A DNA stretch of 64,000 bases from Phaseolus vulgaris (lineage: Eukaryota > Streptophyta > Magnoliopsida > Fabales > Fabaceae). The translations under genes and the position numbers were made by a program. This document shows, one piece after another, positions 37,951 through 47,046 of the stretch. Each line of letters starts with the position of its first letter. Position 1 is the first letter of the stretch. The stretch covers positions 3,177,913 to 3,241,912 of the forward strand of contig NC_023750.2 in NCBI RefSeq assembly GCF_000499845.2, written 5' to 3'. The notes under the pieces are model-generated. The model was not told the origin of the DNA. It did no database searches and saw only the letters and a program-made list of their open reading frames with translations.

Positions 37951-37967
37951 TGGCTCTTGATACCACT
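37951..37967 (-). promoter_or_regulatory. Primer-binding site of the copia element
   Basis: TGGTATCAAGAGCCA on the minus strand, two bases after the 5' LTR, fits the 3' end of initiator tRNA-Met with one inserted base. This is the usual primer of plant copia elements. Confidence 0.85.
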
Positions 37968-38281
37968 TGTTGGAAAAAAGGGGTAATTTCCCCACTAAAA
38001 CAGAACACTAAAAAAGTTACCCGACAAATAATATTGAATAAAAAGAGCAGAATAATAAAAGAGATAAAGAGGAAAAAAACACACCAGAAAATTGTTAACA
38101 GAGTTCGGCCAATTTAGCCTAATCTCCGAGCACAACTGAAACAACCCGCTTTTATTATTATGGGAGAAGATATTACAAATTGGGATATATAAAGGAGGAG
38201 ATGTTAATTTATAACCCTCAAACTTCCTTCCCAAACAATGAACCCACCGATGTGGGACTTGGGATTAAGCCAAAATCAACA
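37968..38281 (-). repeat. 5' LTR of the copia element
   Basis: 314 bp, TG...CA, about 95% identical by eye to 33890-34208. The internal TATATAT (near 38188) on the minus strand may serve as the TATA box. Confidence 0.95.
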
Positions 38282-39334
38282 ATCAGACTACTCATAATAT
38301 GTTATCCCACGCACGAACTGTCACTCTCGGTGTAAGAGGGGTGTATTGCAAACCTCAACCTTATAAACCGGTTTTATAGGATTGAGTTAGGCTTAAAGTA
38401 CAATTCGTAATAACATAAAATATTTGAATGATGCACCATTTAATATAATGACCAAATGAGTTTAAAATTTATTTTTGTATGTGCAAAAGTTCATATAGCT
38501 TAAGAATCCATAACAATTATCTTTCACTCTTAAATTATTAAGAGTCTTTTAAAGACAAAATAATAACAAAAACATCAAATTTCAAAAGTTTGTTGTACCT
38601 AATATAGAATGATTAACTTTAAAAATATTATCTTAATGGATTTGACATCACAAAAAAATATTAAATGTAATTCTTATTTAGTCTCAAAATTCAATAAAAG
38701 ATAAATACATGCATTTAAAACTAAGTACTAAGTACTGAAAGATTGAAAATTTTAATTTTTTTATTCAAACCTTGTTATTTCTTCATTTGTAATTTTGATT
38801 TTGTCAAGATCCACATAATTTTGTAAAATTTTATAAATACATACAATTCTTTCAAATTCTTACAACGTAAATCAATTATAATTTACACTGCAAATTTTAA
38901 TCATAAAACCCTTTTTAAGAAAAATCTGAAAAATCATTCTTAGCTACTGTAAATCTGCAAAGACTTTATCATTTTAAAATCCTAATTCTTAATATCCATC
39001 CAACCATATTTTGAAAAAATAATTTGTGGAGTTCTATTTGATTTGGACTCCTCTTACAAATTTGATTTGACTCCTAATGAAAAGGATAGTGTTTAATACA
39101 GAGAATTATTAACAATTCAACCTATCGTGATATGTCCCATGTACCTGTCAAACCAACCAGCCATTGACATTTTAAAAACTTAATATTAAAAATTCAATAT
39201 TTAAAATAAATTATTGATATTATTTTTTTATTAAAAATATCTGTTTAAATTAATTTATAAAATAACTAAAAAAAATCCATTTTGATAGAGACTAATCCAT
39301 CAATCCTCCAATTCACCCTTTACCAGGAGATCAA
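38282..39334. other. Intergenic DNA with a short repeat fragment
   Basis: At about 38330-38405 the phrase aaaccggttttataggattg with neighbouring 'gagttaggcttaaag' looks like a fragment of a common legume repeat. The rest is AT-rich with nothing recognised. Confidence 0.4.
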
Positions 39335-39342
39335 AATATGTA

Positions 39343-40029
39343 GGGTGTTTCTTTCTGCATCCCTACATTTATGAATTGAGAAAATGAATTTTGGGGGATT
39401 TTAAGAACTTCTTGTATCCTATTAAAAATGTGAATTGACAAAATATGTGAAGTTTTAAGAACTCAAACAGAGTGTCTCCTTCTTTATTATTTTTGTTGTC
39501 ACGGTTCCGAGGAAGCAAATATAATTTTGGTGATCTTAGTGTCATATCAGTGAACATAAACAAACATGTGTGCTTTTCAGCAGCATTGCAGTGATTAGTG
39601 GGTGGTGTTAGAAGCTTTGTATGTCGAAGAAGAAAGGTAAAGGTTTTTTTTTTCAAAATTGGTAATTCCTAATATTTGTGGCAATAGAAAATATAGAATG
39701 AAATGAAAGAGTGCATGCATATTACATTTCAGAAAGGGCAAGTTATAACATTTTCCCATAAAGAACCGTATGTAATCATTTCACAATATTCTTTTCAGAA
39801 CACATTTTATGAATTTCATATTTACCATTCCAAAAGTTAAAAAATATGTTCCGAAAAAGGGTATTCCATAATGGTTATTTTGTCTTTTGGATTTTCTATT
39901 CTAAAAATATCTTTTGCTTACATAGCGCTCTTATTCTGGAACCATCCAAAACTGTCAAGGACAATTTGAGTATTTCAAAAAACGTAGGGGTGCAGGAAGA
40001 AAAATGTACAATTACAGGAAGAAACACCC
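39343..40029. mobile_element. Mutator-like miniature element A (TSD AATATGTAG)
   Basis: The left end is GGGTGTTTCTTTCTGCATCC and the right end is the complementary AGGAAGAAACACCC. The direct 9-bp AATATGTAG lies at 39335-39343 and 40030-40038 (the last G overlaps the left end). A TSD of 8-9 bp with short TIRs fits Mutator-like elements. The 687-bp interior has no transposase. A second inward-facing copy of the end motif (gtaggggtgcaggaagaaa) lies near 39985. Confidence 0.8.
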
Positions 40030-40049
40030 AATATGTAGTTCATTTTAAA

Positions 40050-41124
40050 GGGAGTTTCTTCCTGCACCCCTATGTTTTTCTTTTTGCACTCCTATAATAT
40101 TATGCAAAGACAAAATTATCTTTGTTATTTTCTAAAAACCCTAAAATGCACCCAACTATTCAAACTCTACTCTTTCTTCTTGTGCACAACACAGACCTAC
40201 ACCTTTCTCTATCGACAGACTTACAACTTTCTTCTTCCTTACGCACAACAGACACCTACACCTTTCTCTATCGCACAGACCTACATTTTTCTTCTTCCTT
40301 ACGCACAACACAAAGTTACACACAGGAACCAACGCATTTCTCTTGGTGGTGGTTCGATGGTGTCTCTACGACGACTCTCCATTTGAAAAAGAAAGTAAGT
40401 AAAGTTATTTTATTTTATTTTTGAATTAGTAGTTCCTTTTGTTTGACTGATTGTCATTTCCACAATACGTCCCTTGTGATTCTGGACAGAGTATTCTGCA
40501 ATATAGTCTCGAATTGAATGATCCAATTTTTTTTGGATAGATATATCTAGAAGTTGTTCGAATTTTTGAATCAGGAATGAGATTTAATTATTTGTATTCA
40601 ACTCTTTATGTTGGATGAGATTGTCTGCTTGTTTAAGTCAAAACCAAAATAAGCAGTTTGTGCAACTTCTTCAATTTCTTACTCTCAAACTCACTCATTC
40701 TATCATATAAATTTCCTTTCTATTCATACACATGTCATGTACTGAGATTAAACTTTTCTACATAAAAAAAATAGCTTTTCTGTTAAAACTCGCTTACATT
40801 CAAAATTATATTTACAAAATGGGAATCCACAATGTGTTTTTTATTTTCAGAAGCGTGATTCCATACCATAATATAGTCCTCGACTGAGCGATACAAAAAT
40901 TTCCTAGATAAATTCATTCGTAGCACAATCTCAAATCCTAATTTTCAAGAATCTAAAAACTCCATAACTATCTACCTTTTTAAAAAAACTCAATTTTACC
41001 TCTAAAAACCAACCAACACTTCGGTAACACAACTCAAGAAACTCATCCACGATACCCTTTTCAAATAAAATATCAAGGCTAGTTTAGGAATTTGAAAAAT
41101 TGTTAGGGTGCAGGAAGAAACTCC
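40050..41124. mobile_element. Mutator-like element B (TSD TCATTTTAAA)
   Basis: The terminal inverted repeats are GGAGTTTCTTCCTGCACCC and its exact complement at 41106-41124. The identical 10-bp TCATTTTAAA flanks both ends (40040-40049 and 41125-41134). The interior (1.1 kb) contains a 59-bp tandem duplication (about 40195-40253 and 40254-40312) but no transposase, so the element is non-autonomous. It starts 20 bp after element A ends. Confidence 0.9.
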
Positions 41125-41159
41125 TCATTTTAAAATAAGATATAATTGTGATCCATTTT

Positions 41160-41487
41160 GGCAAATTCTTTCTGCACCCAATCCTTTTTAACGTGAACCC
41201 TGCATAATTTTAGATTTCCAAAAATGCCCTTCATTTTGAAAATGAAAATATGAAAAAGTAGATCTGGAATTGTGTTCTAAAAATAAAAATATGGAAACAA
41301 AAATCTAAATGCTATTGTAGATAAAAAAAAATCCGCAATAAAACAAATTCGTTTCAGAAAAAAAATAATCCAGAAACATATTCCAGAAAAGGGGATGTAC
41401 TTTTATATGTAACCCATTTTATTTAAGAACATTTTCATCTTTTCATACAAAAATTGGGGACAAGCATATGGTGCAGGAAGTAATTGC
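41160..41487. mobile_element. Mutator-like miniature element C (TSD GATCCATTTT)
   Basis: The left end GCAAATTCTTTCTGCACC pairs imperfectly with the right end GGTGCAGGAAGTAATTGC. The direct 10-bp GATCCATTTT lies at 41150-41159 and 41488-41497. The 328-bp element has no ORF. It shares the core end motif TTYCTGCACC with elements A and B. Confidence 0.8.
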
Positions 41488-41499
41488 GATCCATTTTTG

Positions 41500-42430
41500 A
41501 CGGACCAATCATAAAGCCCATATTGGTCATAACAACTCGATTTGTCAAAAAATATATACCATATTATATCAATGACAATATATCATTTCATTTTCCACAT
41601 TTAAATAATTATAAAAAAATAAAAGTAAAAATATGCCCTTTCCGTCCTTCGGTCTACAAAATCCAAGTCCTAAAACATAATTCGGCATTTCTAATTATAG
41701 AGAATTTTGAAATCATCTATACAAAACACATTCACCGGCATATCAGTAACGCCATCTTACAAACAATAAATGAACTACAAATATCAGTAATTCATCCTTT
41801 CAAGAAGTGCAGGCTACAATGCCTTGTCTACATCAACTACACAACCACTTGATCACCCAAAGAGTATTGTTAGCATACATTTTTCTCTATATTTACTTCT
41901 TTCCCTTCTTGCCCTGCTTCTTCTTTTTCTCTGCATGACAGGATAAAAAGGAATCTTAGAAACTAGCTCCATTACTCACTTTATTAATAATTGTTAATTA
42001 TCCTGATAGGACCTTGTGTATTTAGTCTCATTTTAGTAATATGAAATGTTCGGAGTATTTAAGTGTTTAGTTTCCACCTCTTAATAACTAGCTTTTGAGA
42101 TAGGATCCCGTAGTGCTTGGGTGCTTATTAATTCAGTCTCTTAGAGAGAGTTACCTATGGAAGATTTTGACCAGTAGCAGGTTCTGACCAACAAAAATAT
42201 TCAGTGAAGTGTCATCAAATAAAGTGTCGTGGGGTCAAAATAGTCAAGATGTCAACTCTTAAGGACACTACCACGATATAAACTTGGATATTATGGATGC
42301 CTAAATCCTAAATCGAATAATATGGGATGTTCGGTGAAGTATTTAAGTATTTGGCTCTCTCTACTTTAAAGCTAGTTTTGGAGAGTGAGTTCTCCAAGTG
42401 TTTGGATGCTTAACACATCACTTTGATCAT
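41500..42430. other. Intergenic DNA with decayed repeat pieces
   Basis: The stretches about 42040-42140 and 42317-42415 resemble each other (phrases 'atgttcgg', 'gtatttaagt', 'ctagctttt', 'gtgcttgggtgctta' or 'gtgtttggatgctta'). They are pieces of one old repeat. A possible orphan exon at 41893-41931 is discussed under findings. Confidence 0.45.
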
Positions 42431-42439
42431 TACATAATC

Positions 42440-42650
42440 AATGGCGTTGAGATTTGCTTAGTTAGGGACATAATTCTAGCATAATAAGAACATGTTGTAA
42501 GCATTCATAATCTAATCTGTGATGATTAAATCATTCGTCTAGTGAGTGGCGTTGAGATTTGCTTAGGGACATAATTCTAGCATAATAAGAATATATTGTA
42601 ATCATTCATAATCTTTGTGATGATTAGCTCTCAAATCATTTGTCCAGTGA
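42440..42650. repeat. Tandem duplication of about 105 bp crossing the LTR edge
   Basis: The two copies start at about 42440 and 42546 (shared phrases ggcgttgagatttgcttag, 'gacataattctagcataataaga', 'atcattcataatct', 'tgtgatgatta'). The second copy runs into the start of the outer copia LTR at 42616. Confidence 0.8.
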
Positions 42651-42904
42651 AGACCATAGAAAACCATCTACTAGGGAAGCGTCTAGTAGTGTTAGATTTA
42701 GACAGACCGTCTAACACATGTAAATTAATTGATTTTTAGGCTTTGTCTTAACAGTTTTGTATTATTTCATTTCCTAGGTTCCATATATATAAAATTTGAT
42801 GGATATGGTAGATACACGATATATTGTGAACAAACACTGTATAGAACCTTCCCGTGAATAAAAATTTCTTGGGTTTTGTTCTTATTGTTGATTCAAATCC
42901 AACA
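42616..42904 (+). repeat. 5' LTR of the outer copia element
   Basis: 289 bp with TG...CA ends and an internal TATATATAAAA near 42785. It is clearly diverged from the 3' LTR. The following bases do not give a clear initiator-Met primer site. Confidence 0.8.
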
Positions 42905-42999
42905 ATTGCCGTTGTTTGTGGGAACAAGAAGAGTCAAGAAGTCTAAGGTTGAAGACACAGTCACCAAGTTTGACATCGAGAAGTTTTCCAAGGAGAACG

Positions 43000-43490
43000 A
43001 CTTCGGATTATAGAGAATCAAGATAGAGGCTATCTTGATACAACAAGGGTGTATTGATTCTCTAAGGAATGAAGCAAACATGCCAACATCATTCAAAAAG
43101 AGAAGGCTGACATGATCAATAAAGCCAATAGCGTCTTAGTTCTATTTCTTGAAGATAAGGCATTGAGGAAAGTCGCAAAGGAGAAGACTTTTGCATTGAT
43201 GTGGATGAACCTTGAGTAAATCTTTGGCACTCAAACTCTATTTGAAGCAACAATAGTATTCGTTCAAGATAATTGTGTCAAGAACAATGGTGGAGCAGCT
43301 AGTGGATTTCAACATTCTGGATGATCTAGGGAATATAAAAGTGAAGTTAGAGGACGAAGACAAGGCTTTAGTCCTATTTAACGCCTTGCAAAAAACGTTT
43401 GAGAATTTTAAGGACGCTTTGTTATTTGGGATGGAACAAACCATTACATTGGAGGAGGTGCAAACCTCAATTAGGACTAAAGAGCTATAG
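43000..43490 (+). pseudogene. Gag remnant of the outer copia element
   Basis: The readable block at 43275-43490 contains LEDEDKALVLFNALQKTFEN and FKDALLFGMEQTITLEEV, a copia gag signature. Upstream the frame is broken by stops. Confidence 0.8.
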
Positions 43491-43559
43491 AAGCTTCAAG
43501 AATCTAAAACAAACGACAGTGGGTTGAGTTTGAATGTCTTAAAGTCAGGGCTGATAAAA

Positions 43560-44006
43560 GGTTGAGTGTTATAACTATCATAAGAAGGGTCACTTCAAGG
43601 CAAATTGTTCAAAGAAGGAGACGAATGAGAAGGTTAAAAATTCTTATTTTGAGAGGGAATTTGTTGATGTTGTTGTAGTCTCTAATAGTTACGAGTCTAC
43701 TAGGGTGTTGGAGGAGTACATGTCTAATGCACAAAGGAGTTGGGCAATGGACTCGAGTGCACTCATAACATGTGTTCTGTGAATGAATTCTTTGAGACCT
43801 AGGAGCTGAAAAGAATGGTTCTTCTTGAGAAGAATAAAGCCTATAAGGTGCAAGGCATGGAGTTAATCAAGTTGAAGATGTTTGACAACCAGGAGATGTT
43901 GCTGCAAGAAGTAAGGTGTGTTCCAGAGCTCAAGAGGAATCTTTTGTCAATCAACATGTTTGATCTTATGAATTTGACAACTAAGAATAAACAAAGTATG
44001 GCATGA
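43560..44006 (+). pseudogene. Zinc knuckle, protease and pre-integrase remnant of the outer element
   Basis: Frameshifted CCHC-type text (near 43564-43612) and a protease-like region precede the block 43815-44006 (KVQGMELIKLKMFDNQ, VRCVPELKRNLLSINMFD). That block ends where foreign copia sequence begins at about 44026. Confidence 0.75.
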
Positions 44007-44025
44007 TAAAGCTTCTAAAGGAAGA

Positions 44026-45339
44026 TACTTGTGGAGAAAATCCGTTGTATGTTGTCTAATGCTGAGTTAGGCAGAGAGTTTTGGGCTGAGGCTGTGACAT
44101 ACGCTCAACATCTCGTCAATCGTTTGCCATCATCTGCTATAGATGAAAAAACCCCGTTAGAGGTATGGTCTGGAAAACCTGCAACTGATTATGATTCTTT
44201 GCATGTTTTTGGTTCTATTGCATATTATCATGTGATTGAATCAAAGTTGGATCCACGGGCAAAGAAGGCTCTTTTCATGGGCTTTAGTCCTGGAGTGAAG
44301 GGATACCGTTTGTGGTGTCTAGAGGCAAAGAAGACAATTATCAGCAGGGATGTTACCTTTGATGAATCTGCCATGTTAAAGAAGGTAAATCCAAAAGGAG
44401 CTGATAGTACTCCGCAACAGGTGGAGTGTATCCGGAAGCAGATGAAGTTTGAGCAGACAGTGGTGATCCCAACACAAAATATCACAAGTGACTCTCCTAT
44501 GGCAGAAGAAGAGTCAGATGAGGAAGAGGTTCCTACCCAAGAATCTCAACAGCAATCAGCACCAATTGCAGTTAGAAGACAGAGACGAGATATTCAGAAG
44601 CCTGCTCGTTTCATGGATATGGTTGCCTATGCACTTCCAGTTGTTGATGACATTCCATCCACTTACCCAGAAGCCATTCCGAGTTCAGAGAGTGGTAATT
44701 GGGCAGGTGCGATGGAAGAGGAGATGCAGTCTTTGAAGAAGAACAAGACGTGGAAGCTGGCACAATTACCAAAAGGTAAGAAGGCAATTGGGTGCAAATG
44801 GGTATTTGCAAAGAAAGAAGAATTTTCTAATAAAGAAGATGTTCGCTACAAGGCAAGGTGGTTACAAGGGCCAAGTTTGAACATTGTTTAGACTCGGTTA
44901 ATATTTTGCACATTTGAAGTTGGCGCCCGGAGGCGCAAATTTGAAGCACTGTAAAGTTTATTTTTGTTATGTTTTGAAAAGATTTAGGTGAGACTTGAAA
45001 TTAAGCCAAGATGGAGATTTGTTGATTTTTGGCTTAATCCCAAGTCCCACATCGGTGGGTTCATTGTTTGGGAAGGAGGTTTGAGGGTTATAAATTAAAC
45101 TCTTCTCCTTCACTGTTATATATCCCAATTTGTAATATCTTCTCTCATAATAATAAAAGTGAGTTGTTTTTGCTGTGCTCGGAGATTAGGCTAAACAGGC
45201 CGAACTCCGTTAACAATTTTCGGGTGTGTTTTTTCCTCTTTATCTCTTTTATTATTTCGCTTTATTTATTCAATATTATTTGTCGGGTAGCTCTGTTAGG
45301 GTTTTGTTTTAGTGGGAAAATTACCCGTTTTTCCCAACA
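44026..45339 (+). mobile_element. Truncated copia of the 33.9-38.3 kb family inside the outer element
   Basis: From about 44026 the sequence matches the minus-strand element at 33890-38281. It begins inside integrase (VEKIRCMLSNAELGREF) and runs 286 codons open to the start of RT (KWVFAKKEEFSNKEDVRYKA). At about 44864 it then jumps directly to the 3'-terminal coding sequence and LTR (45020-45339), ending CCCAACA. The 5' LTR, gag, most of RT and RNase H are absent. The break points in the related element (about 35237 and 34373) share AAGGT(T)GGTT. Confidence 0.9.
45020..45339 (+). repeat. LTR of the truncated inner copia
   Basis: 320 bp, TGTTG...CCCAACA, preceded by AAGATGGAGATT. It is the same LTR family as 33890-34208, in opposite orientation. 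Confidence 0.92.
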
Positions 45340-45344
45340 TCTAG

Positions 45345-45809
45345 CTGGTGTATAGACTATCCACCCATTGCAAAGATGTTATAGAAGGGTTTGTAGATGA
45401 AGATTATGAGGAGAATGTTGATACCAGAAAGTCGCTTTCTAGGTATGTTTTTACATTGTTTGGAACTGAAGTTTGTTGGAAAACTTTGCAATTTGTGGTG
45501 GCTTTATCTACAACCCAAGTTGAGTATATTGCACTCATAGAAGGGGTGAAGAAGGCACTGTGGTTGAAAGGGATGATAGCAAAGATGGAGTGTGTGACTA
45601 TACATTGTGATAGCCAAAGTGTTATCCATCTTGCTAATCATCAAATTTATCACGAGAGGACAAAACACATAGACGTTAGATTGCAATTCATGAGAGCCAT
45701 CGTTGAGTCTAAGGAGGTCAGAATCATGAAGGCAACCTCAAAGGAAAATCTCGCAAATGTGTTTATAAAGTCCTTGCCAAGATCAAGATTCAATCAGTGC
45801 GTAGAGTGA
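45345..45809 (+). pseudogene. RNase H region of the outer copia element
   Basis: An open frame of 153 codons with the copia RNase H blocks GFVDEDYEENVDTRKSLSRY, VVALSTTQVEYIAL, HCDSQSVIHLANHQIYHERT and KHIDVRLQF. It starts immediately after the inner LTR, so its own RT is missing. Confidence 0.88.
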
Positions 45810-45882
45810 ATTAAATTTTCGTTTGAGGATAAAGGAAGATGATGTGGAAGCTCTTCCATGATTTGGAGTGGAGGTGGAGAAT

Positions 45883-46189
45883 TGTGATAATTGACTCTCA
45901 AATCATGGTCTGGGGTAAAGCACAGAAAACCATCTACTAGGGCAGCATTTAGTTGTGTTAAGTTTATACAAATCATCAAACAAATGTATTAGTTGATGTT
46001 TAGGTTTAATTGTCTTAACGGTTTTCTATTATTTCGTTCCCTAGGTTCTATATATAGAGAACTTTATATATATGGTAGATACATTGTATCTTGCGAACAA
46101 ACTCTATGTATAGAAACTTTTAATGAATAAAGTGCTTTCTTTCCATTTTATTGTTGTGTTTTCTTGTTATTGCGGATTTGAACCCAACA
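45883..46189 (+). repeat. 3' LTR of the outer copia element
   Basis: 307 bp, following the polypurine tract GGAGGTGGAGA at 45870-45880. A TATATATAGAG motif near 46053 and the AATAAA near 46125 fit an LTR promoter and polyadenylation signal. Confidence 0.82.
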
Positions 46190-47046
46190 ATACGTTATTC
46201 ATTACACAATGCTATTTTGTGTACTCCCCTTCTTTATATATTGGCTTTATGATGTGTGGTCATATCCCAACATCAAGGTTCTGATAATAGTTGCCTTGTT
46301 CTAATCTCCTTATCAGGATTAATCAAACTCGGTTTCATCACACTGAATATGTAAACCTGACTTGATCTTTCGAGTTTGAGTTGAGAGGATTTTTCAATTG
46401 GAAAAAAGAAAATTGAATCCAAAGAATCAAACAATTCGACATGCTCAACTCTTAGGGTCAGTTTGGTACTGTAGAAAGAGAGAGGCACATGAAGCAAGAC
46501 AGTGAAAAATGGTTATTTGGGAGAGTAAAAGGTGAAGAAAGATTTTAAAAAATGGTGGGATCCACAAGGTTTTTTTCCTGTACAATATATCCAAGAAAAA
46601 CATGAAAAGTTATCATCCACCACAACATAATGAATTATGTTGCTTAAAATACAATCCACAACTTTTTTTATACTTTCATCATTATGGACACCCATAATTA
46701 ATTATGGAAGTTTGTAAATATATAATTTTGGCTTTTCTAATCATAGTAACAATAAATAAATAGAACAATGTTAATTATTAATTAAACAATCTCAAAATAT
46801 TAATCTTCACTTTTTACCCTCTATCTTTTCAATCAAACAAACTTAATTTTCATTATATTTTTCAACTATATCTCTTCCTTCCTTTTCTTCATCACTTACT
46901 TTCTTTTCCTCCATTTCTTTCCTCTCACCCAAAGATACCATTAAATAGCAAGTTCAGTTGAGAAAAGAACACATACTTAGACACATTAACAAACATAAAC
47001 TACATTTTAAATGCATATACATATAGGAGAAAGAGCTAAGGATAGA
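46190..47046. other. Intergenic DNA downstream of the small gene
   Basis: No ORF of note. The part near 47046 should hold the 3' UTR of the minus-strand gene. Confidence 0.45.

Larger units (their letters stand above)
33890..38281 (-). mobile_element. Ty1/copia retrotransposon, complete ends but broken coding region
   Basis: A 4.4-kb element on the minus strand with TG...CA LTRs at both ends, a tRNA-Met-type primer site, a polypurine tract and gag-protease-integrase-RT-RNase H order, which defines Ty1/copia. By eye the LTRs differ by about 13 substitutions and 2 indels. Coding damage includes an in-frame TGA after gag, frameshifts in integrase and before RT, a stop before RT, and a deletion spanning the end of RT and the start of RNase H. 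The five flanking bases (atagg and atcag) do not match. A truncated relative on the plus strand lies at 44026-45339. The similarity to the TNT/Tork type is inference. Confidence 0.95.
42616..46189 (+). mobile_element. Outer Ty1/copia element, chimeric and decayed
   Basis: The 5' LTR (42616-42904) and 3' LTR (45883-46189) share order and phrases (TGTGATRATT start, 'aaaaccatctactaggg', ATCCAACA or ACCCAACA end). The polypurine tract GGAGGTGGAGA precedes the 3' LTR. The inner sequence has copia gag (43000-43490), protease/GAG-pre-integrase remnants (43700-44006) and RNase H (45345-45809). Integrase and RT are missing and replaced by a piece of another copia family (44026-45339). Five-base flanks (atctt and atacg) do not match. 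Confidence 0.85.

Noticed and set aside
41484..41852. 122-codon plus-strand ORF as a gene
   Set aside because: It begins in the right end of a Mutator-like element and has the composition of AT-rich non-coding DNA.
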